From assembly GCA_910587555.1 (NCBI GenBank), contig CAJULV010000089.1, forward strand, positions 1 to 10,895: a DNA stretch of 10,895 nt, in the 5' to 3' direction. Of the stretch, positions 1 to 6,530 are shown piece after piece; positions within the stretch are counted from its first letter, which is position 1; every line of letters starts with the position of its first letter. Under the pieces are notes generated by a model. That model had not been told where the DNA came from and did not search any database. It saw nothing but the letters and a program-made list of their open reading frames with translations. The stretch is from an uncultured Acetatifactor sp. GTDB lineage: Bacteria > Bacillota > Clostridia > Lachnospirales > Lachnospiraceae. A program made the position numbers and the translations under genes.

Positions 1-228
1 CTTCTTTTTATGGTTCATTAAAAACCTCTAACCAAAGATAATCCATAGTTATCCTGTATTTCTTCCCCTCATCCCAGCCCCACAGCATCCTGGCGCCCTG
101 AACCAGCCAAAGCAAAATACCCTATTTCCCTTTTAACCAATCTGTGATAAACTAAATTAACAATCCTGTACCACAGGTAAACGGCAAAACCGCTGAATGT
201 GAATATACTCCGCAGCTTTTCTAAATAC

Positions 229-270
229 GGATTCGGCGATATTCTGGCGGAAGCAGCGGAGGAGGGGAAG
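229..270 (+). pseudogene. Decayed 3' fragment of an AAA-ATPase/PDDEXK_9 gene
   Basis: The stretch 229-255 matches 1754-1780 of the following gene, and 256-270 matches 1820-1834. By eye this is 37 of 42 identical bases, with the intervening 39 bases (13 codons) absent here. In the matching frame it reads GFGDILAEAAEEGK, against GYSDILVEA plus AEEGK in the intact gene. The frame is open from 181 and runs past the start of the next gene. No start codon with a good ribosome binding site was seen. I read it as the remnant of a paralogue of the downstream gene carrying an in-frame deletion. Its purine-rich GAG GAG GGG codons now serve as the ribosome binding site of that gene. Chance similarity of a purine-rich stretch is the alternative. 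Confidence 0.4.
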
Positions 271-277
271 TATAAAG

Positions 278-1981
278 ATGAGAACAAAACTGCCTATCGG
301 AATCGAAAAATTTGAAGAAATCCGCACAGAAGGTTTCTACTACGTGGATAAGACAGGACTGATTCGGGAATTGCTGGATAATTGGGGAAAGGTAAATCTG
401 TTTACCCGGCCCAGGCGTTTCGGAAAGTCTTTGAATATGAGCATGCTCCGTTGCTTTTTCGAGTACGGATGTGACAGTACATTGTTTGATGGGCTGGAAA
501 TAGCCAGACAACGGGAATATTGTCAAAAATATATGGGTAAATTTCCGGTTATCCTGATTACGCTGAAAGGTGTGGACGCAAGAAATTATGAAGAGGCCGC
601 CGGAATGCTGCGTTCCATTATCGGAACCGCTGCGCTTCGGTTTCAGTTTCTGGCGGATAGCCCCCGGCTGTCGAATGAAGATAAAAGCCTTTATCGGCAG
701 CTGATAAAGATAGACGACAGCGGAAAGCAGGGATTTTCCATGCCGCCTGAAGTACTGGCTGACAGCCTGCGCATGCTGTCTGAACTGCTGCGAAAGCATT
801 ATGGGCAGAATGTCATCTTGCTGATTGACGAGTACGATGTCCCCTTGGACAAGGCCCAGCAGGCCGGCTATTATGCCGAAATGGTAACCCTCATCCGCAG
901 CTTGTTCGGGCAGGCGCTGAAAACCAATGACAGCCTGTATTTTGCCGTGCTGACCGGTTGCCTGCGCATTGCGAAAGAAAGCATTTTCACAGGGCTGAAT
1001 AATATGAATGTCTTCTCAACAACCAGCACACAGATGGGGGAATATTTCGGTTTCACAGATGACGAGGTAACCGAAATGCTTCGGTACTATGGCCTGGAAG
1101 ATAATTTTGAAACTGTTAAAAAGTGGTATGACGGATACCGTTTCGGAACTGCACAGGTCTATTGTCCATGGGATGTAATCAACTACTGCAGGGATGCCAG
1201 ATTTCAACCGGAAGCTTTTCCCAGGGCCTACTGGATTAATACAAGCGGGAACGATATTATCCGGGAATTCATCAGAATGGCAACACCCGGAACAAGGCGT
1301 GAGATAGAAGCCCTGGTCGCCGGAGAGACGGTCACTCACCGTATCCGCCAGGAACTGACCTACCGGGAACTGTACGACAATATAGACAATCTGTGGAGCG
1401 TACTTTTTACTACAGGTTACTTGGCCCAGCGCGGGGCGGAAGATGCTGATGTGTACAGGTTAGCTATACCTAATCTTGAAATCCGGCAAATTTTTGTGGA
1501 GCAGATACAGGAATGGTTCCGGGAGGAAAGCCGGAAGGACACGCCCCGCCTGGACGCCTTCTGCAGCGCTTTTCTCCGTGGGGATGCCGACGCGGTGGAA
1601 ACGCAGTTAAATACTTACCTGCGCAAGACTATCAGCATTCGAGACACGGCTGCACGGAAGACAAAGAAGGAGAACTTTTATCATGGCATGCTCCTTGGGC
1701 TGCTGAGCCACCGGGAGGACTGGATTGTGACATCCAATACGGAATCCGGGGACGGATACAGCGATATTCTGGTGGAAGCGGAAGACCAGGGGATTGGAAT
1801 CGTGATAGAAGTGAAGTATGCGGAGGAAGGGAAGCTGGATGCCGCCTGCACAGAAGCGCTGGAGCAGATTTCGAGTCTGGATTATGAAGACAGGCTGCGG
1901 CAGGACGGGATGGATACGGTGGTTCGATTCGGGATTGCGTGTTATAAGAAACGGTGTATCGTTCGGGCGGAGAGAAGTTAA
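278..1981 (+). CDS. AAA-ATPase-like protein with C-terminal PD-(D/E)XK nuclease-like domain
   Basis: This 567-residue protein has the architecture of the Pfam families AAA-ATPase_like (PF09820) followed by PDDEXK_9 (PF08011), a pair found in many, often repeated, copies in anaerobic bacteria. The N-terminus (PIGIEKFEEIR, then FYYVDKTGLI) is typical of the family. A Walker A-like motif RPRRFGKS lies at 44-51 and a Walker B-like LLIDEYD at 181-187. Near the C-terminus E475, D496 (GYSDI) and E511-V-K513 form the likely PD-(D/E)XK core, so both the ATPase and nuclease motifs look intact. Full length is normal for the family. The ATG at 278 follows a GGAGGGG element with about 10 bases between. 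The biological role of the family is not established; defence and mobile-element links have been suggested. It converges on the phosphonate operon and is probably unrelated to it. Confidence 0.92.
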   Translation: MRTKLPIGIEKFEEIRTEGFYYVDKTGLIRELLDNWGKVNLFTRPRRFGKSLNMSMLRCFFEYGCDSTLFDGLEIARQREYCQKYMGKFPVILITLKGVDARNYEEAAGMLRSIIGTAALRFQFLADSPRLSNEDKSLYRQLIKIDDSGKQGFSMPPEVLADSLRMLSELLRKHYGQNVILLIDEYDVPLDKAQQAGYYAEMVTLIRSLFGQALKTNDSLYFAVLTGCLRIAKESIFTGLNNMNVFSTTSTQMGEYFGFTDDEVTEMLRYYGLEDNFETVKKWYDGYRFGTAQVYCPWDVINYCRDARFQPEAFPRAYWINTSGNDIIREFIRMATPGTRREIEALVAGETVTHRIRQELTYRELYDNIDNLWSVLFTTGYLAQRGAEDADVYRLAIPNLEIRQIFVEQIQEWFREESRKDTPRLDAFCSAFLRGDADAVETQLNTYLRKTISIRDTAARKTKKENFYHGMLLGLLSHREDWIVTSNTESGDGYSDILVEAEDQGIGIVIEVKYAEEGKLDAACTEALEQISSLDYEDRLRQDGMDTVVRFGIACYKKRCIVRAERS

Positions 1982-1999
1982 GCGGCTGTGCTTTAAGGG

Positions 2000-2050
2000 G
2001 AGGATTCGGCCCTTCCGGAACCGTCCAAAAGGGCCGATAAAATGATCCTC
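2000..2050. terminator. Hairpin between convergent genes, possible bidirectional terminator
   Basis: TCGGCCCTT at 2006-2014 pairs perfectly with AAGGGCCGA at 2029-2037 (9 bp, 14-base loop). An outer arm GAGGAT at 2000-2005 pairs with ATCCTC at 2045-2050, with seven bases bulged on one side. It fills the gap between the stop codons of two genes that face each other. Neither side has a proper run of U after the stem, so intrinsic termination is plausible but not shown. Confidence 0.45.
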
Positions 2051-2051
2051 A

Positions 2052-3179
2052 CTAATTCAATGTCTTTAAATATTCCATAAAGCTTAACTTATTTTCCACT
2101 GCCGCAGTCGTCGGACGTCCCAGGTCTTTCCTGGCACCGATGGCGCACTTCACTTCAATAAAGCTTAATGTCTTACGCTTTTTTGCGGCCTGCAGTTCTT
2201 CATCCAGGCGTTCAAAAGAATCTACGCAAACCGTATAGGGATAACCACAGGCAGCTGCTACGGCTGCAAGGCCTATCCCGGCGGCCGCAGTAGGCATGCC
2301 GCCCACCGTTTCATGAGCACCATTGTTAATTACAATGTGTACCAGATTTTCCGGGCAAATAGAACCGATAACCGCCAGTGCGCCCATATGCATCAATACG
2401 GCTCCGTCACCATCTATGCACCAGAATTTTGTACCCGGCTTATGAAGCGCAGTCCCCAGCGCAATGGAAGAACTATGTCCCATCGAACCCACTGTAAGAA
2501 AGTCATATTTATGGTCCTGCCTTTCAGACTCCCTGATTTCAAACAACTCCCGGCTGGCTTTTCCTGTTGTGGAAACAATCGGATCTTCCCCTGTAAAATG
2601 CGTAATGTGATGTATGATTTCTTCTCTAATCATTTCATAAGCATTATGATAATCAGAGTTTTTCTCATAGGAAACAGCGCCCTTGCGGACCACAAATGCG
2701 GCATTTTTCCCCTTTGCTAATACCGTCTGGAACTGCTGCATAGCTTCAGCTATGTCTGCTTCAGTGGTATCGTTTCCGATTACATAAAAGGAAATCCCCA
2801 TATCCTCCAGCAATTTAAGAGTTATCTCTCCCTGAAAGATATGCTGAGGTTCATCATGAATGCCCGGTTCTCCCCGCCAGCCAATCATAAATATCATGGG
2901 AATTGCATAAACCCTTTCGTTTAGCAGGGAGGCCACGGGGTTAATGATATTTCCCTCACCGCTGTTTTGCATATACACTACCGGTATTTTGCCGGTTGCC
3001 AGATGATATCCGGCTGCCAAAGCAGCACAGTTTCCCTCATTGGCAGCAATGATATGGTGTAAGGAATCATTTCCATATGTATCGCACAAATAATCGCACA
3101 AGGCTTTTAATTGTGAATCCGGAACACCGGTATAAAAGTCTGCACCAATAATCTCCAACAATCGTTCTACTTTTATCAT
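2052..3179 (-). CDS. ppd: Phosphonopyruvate decarboxylase
   Basis: This 375-residue thiamine-diphosphate enzyme is predicted to decarboxylate 3-phosphonopyruvate to phosphonoacetaldehyde, the irreversible step that pulls the unfavourable PEP mutase reaction forward. The N-terminal GVPDS motif (18-22) and the ANEGN segment, with the expected catalytic Glu48, are characteristic of Ppd. The cofactor motif runs from GDG (257-259) to NN (285-286), the spacing expected of TPP enzymes, and GSMGHSS (231-237) is also typical. The C-terminus has the usual LGRPT and F-M-E-Y ending, so the protein is full length. It starts at an ATG preceded by AAGGAG ten bases upstream. It is the last gene of the operon, 19 bases after the dehydrogenase. 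Sulfopyruvate decarboxylase is the nearest alternative, but the fused PEP mutase next to it settles the substrate. Confidence 0.93.
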   Translation of the reverse strand: MIKVERLLEIIGADFYTGVPDSQLKALCDYLCDTYGNDSLHHIIAANEGNCAALAAGYHLATGKIPVVYMQNSGEGNIINPVASLLNERVYAIPMIFMIGWRGEPGIHDEPQHIFQGEITLKLLEDMGISFYVIGNDTTEADIAEAMQQFQTVLAKGKNAAFVVRKGAVSYEKNSDYHNAYEMIREEIIHHITHFTGEDPIVSTTGKASRELFEIRESERQDHKYDFLTVGSMGHSSSIALGTALHKPGTKFWCIDGDGAVLMHMGALAVIGSICPENLVHIVINNGAHETVGGMPTAAAGIGLAAVAAACGYPYTVCVDSFERLDEELQAAKKRKTLSFIEVKCAIGARKDLGRPTTAAVENKLSFMEYLKTLN

Positions 3180-3198
3180 ACCTGTTTCACTCCTTATT

Positions 3199-4377
3199 TT
3201 AACCAGGTAGAACAGTTCCTTCTCCCGGCAGGCTCTCAGCTGCTTGTGAGGAATGCTTTCCCGACAGAATTTCCCGATACAACATTTCGAATACGGGCAG
3301 ACTCAGCTGTACCGGATTATTTTTCAGCCTGACCGGATTCACTGAGCCTGACAGTATATTCAGCTCTGCCATGTTCCCGATCAGCGGGGCTGCCATTTCC
3401 AGCTTATCCAACAACGCATTCCATTTTCGAGGAGCATCATGGGGGGCAGTGCATCCCATGAGCTGCCCCAGTTCTTCGAAAACTTCGTTTAAATAACACT
3501 GTCCACGGGGATCGGCGCAGCATTCTATATGCTCCAGCATATAAGGCCACAATGTATTGACACACAATGCCGCTGCGTGTCCATGCGCGATGCCATACAG
3601 GCTTGTGAGCTTGTAACACATGGCATGGCCGGCCGTTGTCTGTGTGATATTGATAGCTTTTCCTGCCAGATGTGCAGCATAAAGCATATTTGCATTCCCA
3701 TTATCATCATTATCCAGATAAGAATCCATATTACGCAAGATAAGCCGGATTGCCTCTCTTGCATATGCTTTGCTTTTATCTGTAGACTGAACAGACCAAA
3801 ACGATTCTACTGCATGGCAAAACGCATCCAGCATAGTAGATTTTTTCTGGTATGGCGGCAATGTCTTCAGGACGGTTGGATCCATTAGCACTGTAGAGGG
3901 AATACAGCTTTCGTGGGTAACGGACTGTTTTTCACCATAATAGTAGATGACAGCGTATTTTGTGGACTCACTTCCTGTCCCTGCCGTAGTCGGAACGGCA
4001 AACAACGGAATCTCATTGGCATGAATCGGCTGCATCAGATAGTTTTTCCCCTCCTCCATGTTTGCGTACAACTTAATACACTTTGCCACATCCATGGAAC
4101 TTCCGCCTCCCACAGCAAAAATGGCATCGCTTCCCTGTTCTCTGAATCGCCGGACACCCTCCGCAACCGACTCATATCGGGGATTCGGCTGAAAATCCAT
4201 AAACCTGTATACATCGACGCCAAGCCGGCCTGGTAATTCCTTAAAATAGGTATCGATTTTTAAGAAAGAAATCGCCTCGTCGCATACCAGAAAAATGCTG
4301 CGGATTTTCTGTTCTTTTAAATATACATCTATTTCCCTGTAATCTTCACTGGCTTTCAGTATAGTCTGTCCGGGCAT
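3199..4377 (-). CDS. Iron-containing alcohol dehydrogenase, likely phosphonoacetaldehyde reductase
   Basis: This 392-residue protein belongs to the group III metal-dependent alcohol dehydrogenases. From the ATG start the nucleotide-binding motif GGGSSMDVAK starts at about residue 90, PTTAGTGSE follows at about 129, and the metal ligands are D184 and H188 (DAFCH), H251 (AGHAM) and H265 (IAHGH). All are intact. Lying between PEP mutase and phosphonopyruvate decarboxylase, it most likely reduces phosphonoacetaldehyde to 2-hydroxyethylphosphonate with NAD(P)H, as PhpC-type and related enzymes do; this substrate is inferred from context. I chose the ATG at 4377 because GGGAGG lies just upstream (about five bases). 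A TTG at 4401 would add eight residues (including WEV) that could form the usual first beta strand, so the start is uncertain. The C-terminal 20 residues look like a poorly conserved tail. Confidence 0.88.
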   Translation of the reverse strand: MPGQTILKASEDYREIDVYLKEQKIRSIFLVCDEAISFLKIDTYFKELPGRLGVDVYRFMDFQPNPRYESVAEGVRRFREQGSDAIFAVGGGSSMDVAKCIKLYANMEEGKNYLMQPIHANEIPLFAVPTTAGTGSESTKYAVIYYYGEKQSVTHESCIPSTVLMDPTVLKTLPPYQKKSTMLDAFCHAVESFWSVQSTDKSKAYAREAIRLILRNMDSYLDNDDNGNANMLYAAHLAGKAINITQTTAGHAMCYKLTSLYGIAHGHAAALCVNTLWPYMLEHIECCADPRGQCYLNEVFEELGQLMGCTAPHDAPRKWNALLDKLEMAAPLIGNMAELNILSGSVNPVRLKNNPVQLSLPVFEMLYREILSGKHSSQAAESLPGEGTVLPG

Positions 4378-4466
4378 TCTTACCTCCCATATATTCCCCA
4401 AACGGATATCTCGGCATATTCATTGTTTAAGGTTATCCTATCAAGTTCCGGTGGAAGACAGGTCTG

Positions 4467-6476
4467 TCACTCCTCCGGAATCAGCGTGATAATATTCTGA
4501 ATGGGCATGCACATTTCATCGCATTCCTTTGCCCTGTGATGCTCCAGTATGGTTCTTGCGGCGTTCTGCATTGCCGGAAATCCAGTCCGCGTCAGCTGAT
4601 TGGCATATATAATCACATTAACTCCCCGCGCCTTAAATTCCTCCTCTGTAACGGAATTAAAGGATGTGGGAACGACCACAATCGGCGTTATGGCATCCTT
4701 TGCACGGAATTTTTCCACAAATTCAAATATTTCTGACGGATCCTTTTTGCGGCTGTGTATCATAATGGCATCCGCCCCGGCATGGGTAAAGGCATAAGCC
4801 CTGGCCAGGGCATCCTCCATTCCCTGTTCAAGAATCAGGCTTTCAATACGGGCGCATATCATAAAGTCCCTGGTCTTCTGCGCCCTTTTGCCAGCCTGAA
4901 TCTTGGCACTGAAATTTTCGATGGAATCCTGCGTTTGAGGTACTTCCGTGCCAAACAGGGAATTTTTCTTTAACCCTGTTTTATCTTCAATAATAACCAT
5001 GGAAACGCCCATTCGCTCCAGCGTCCGCACTGTGTATACAAAATGCTCTGTCAGCCCGCCTGTATCACCGTCAAAAATAATCGGCTTGGTAGTCACTTCC
5101 ATAATATCATCAATTGTCCGGTAGCGGGATGTCATGTCAACAAGTTCAATGTCCGGTTTTCCCTTGGAAGTGGAATCACATAAAGAGCTGATCCACATGG
5201 CGTCAAACTGATGTGCCTCACCGTTTTGATATACCACTGTTTTTTCGGCAATCAGGCCGGTAATCCCGCTGTGTGCCTCAATTGCATTAACGGTTCCTTT
5301 CATGGCAATCATTTTCTTCAGCCGTGCCCGCCTTACATCAGGCAAGGCCAAATCCGCCCTGGCTCTGGATTCCATAGACACATATTTTTCATCATTTGCA
5401 TATGGGAACTCCACCAGCCTGCCCCCATAGCCTGCCAGAATGGAAATCACTTCATCCCGAACAGGTTTCTGGAATCCCTTAACCCAGTCGTCGCCATGAA
5501 CCACAAAATCAGGATGGTAGTATTCCAGATTTTCCCTGTAGCTTAACGTCATTTGCTCGATAACCTTATAAACACCAGTTATGTTTTCGAAAATAACCTT
5601 TCTTTCCGAATAGGGCAGCAGCGGAAACCTTTTATAGCTTGCAACCGCCTCATCAGAAAGAACGCCGATAATCAGCCTTCCCAGCCGGGCGGCCCTTTTA
5701 ATAATGGCAATATGGCCGCTATGTACCATGTCTGTTGAAAAGCACATATATACGGTCCTGGAGGCAAGTTCCTTTAACCTGGAAGAAACAATATCCAGAT
5801 CAACTGAATTATCAATTTCACTGCACAATAAATTTTTAATATCCAAAGGATAAACGCTGCATTGTCCGGATATCTTATTAAAAGCATTTTCCGCATAGCA
5901 ATTAACATTACCATGTTCGCAAAATACGCTGATTTCATTCAGCCATTGCTTCCAGTCATCCTGCTTCAGCAGATATAAAGGTTGTGCCGCCATGGCATTT
6001 TCAAAAAAATCAATCCCTACCTTTCTGATAATTCCATCCTGAATGACCGCTTTAAAATCCTTTTCAGGCAGCTGGAGCGTGGAACTCACAGTCATACAGC
6101 TGACACGGCTGCTTACAATCAAATCAAAAACACTGTTCTCAAAAACCAGGTCTCCGTGCATTAACACAATATCGTCATCTGCCAGATATTCCCTTGCACA
6201 ATATATGGAATAAATATAATTGGTCTCCCTATAACTGGAGTTATAGACATAATTTATCCGAAGCGGCAATTCAAGGCTTCGGCAATAATCTGCCAGAACT
6301 TCCGAAAAAGCGCCGGTAGTCATCACGACATCCTCAATTCCTGCTTCCACAAGCATTTTCAGCTGCCTGCTCAAAATTGTTTCACCATATGCAATCTCTG
6401 TCATACATTTGGGATGTTCCGCTGTAAGAACCCCCATCCGGCTGCCTAATCCGGAATTTAAAATCAATGCTTTCAT
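4467..6476 (-). CDS. Trifunctional nucleotidyltransferase / cytidylyltransferase-like / phosphoenolpyruvate mutase
   Basis: This 669-residue protein has three domains. Residues 1 to about 235 form a LicC/PntC-like NTP transferase, with LNSGLGSRMG at 6-15, a PK following at about 22, and metal-binding HGD at 107-109. About 240-370 is a HxGH-type cytidylyltransferase-like domain with HSGH at 252-255, SYKR at 280-283 and HGDDW at 327-331. About 385-669 is PEP mutase, with IFDGDTGG at 467-474 and the mutase signature EDKTGLKKNS at 497-506, which separates it from isocitrate lyase-type relatives. The mutase converts PEP to phosphonopyruvate, and the transferase domains are expected to activate the final phosphonate as its CMP ester. 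The start is fixed by AGGAGG eight bases before the ATG at 6476; a TTG at 6509 lacks support. It follows the YidC-TagF gene by 54 bases. Confidence 0.93.
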   Translation of the reverse strand: MKALILNSGLGSRMGVLTAEHPKCMTEIAYGETILSRQLKMLVEAGIEDVVMTTGAFSEVLADYCRSLELPLRINYVYNSSYRETNYIYSIYCAREYLADDDIVLMHGDLVFENSVFDLIVSSRVSCMTVSSTLQLPEKDFKAVIQDGIIRKVGIDFFENAMAAQPLYLLKQDDWKQWLNEISVFCEHGNVNCYAENAFNKISGQCSVYPLDIKNLLCSEIDNSVDLDIVSSRLKELASRTVYMCFSTDMVHSGHIAIIKRAARLGRLIIGVLSDEAVASYKRFPLLPYSERKVIFENITGVYKVIEQMTLSYRENLEYYHPDFVVHGDDWVKGFQKPVRDEVISILAGYGGRLVEFPYANDEKYVSMESRARADLALPDVRRARLKKMIAMKGTVNAIEAHSGITGLIAEKTVVYQNGEAHQFDAMWISSLCDSTSKGKPDIELVDMTSRYRTIDDIMEVTTKPIIFDGDTGGLTEHFVYTVRTLERMGVSMVIIEDKTGLKKNSLFGTEVPQTQDSIENFSAKIQAGKRAQKTRDFMICARIESLILEQGMEDALARAYAFTHAGADAIMIHSRKKDPSEIFEFVEKFRAKDAITPIVVVPTSFNSVTEEEFKARGVNVIIYANQLTRTGFPAMQNAARTILEHHRAKECDEMCMPIQNIITLIPEE

Positions 6477-6530
6477 GACAATATCCTCCTGTTTCGGCCC
6501 TTCTATCAATCTCTGATTTCGTCTCTCCGA

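Noticed and set aside
165..177. CCTGT-ACC-ACAGG inverted repeat
   Set aside because: The stem is only five bases with a three-base loop and no U-run, so it is too small to call an operator or terminator.
69..287. Leftward 72-codon open frame at the left edge
   Set aside because: It lies antisense to the paralogue remnant and ribosome site, has no ribosome binding site of its own and shows no recognisable domain.
3437..4236. Several overlapping open frames on both strands within the dehydrogenase gene
   Set aside because: They are shadows of a gene with intact metal and cofactor motifs and have no start signals or domains.
6477..6509. Upstream TTG start adding 11 residues to the PEP mutase fusion
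   Set aside because: The ATG at 6476 has an AGGAGG site at ideal spacing and begins exactly at the nucleotidyltransferase fold; the added residues overlap that ribosome site.
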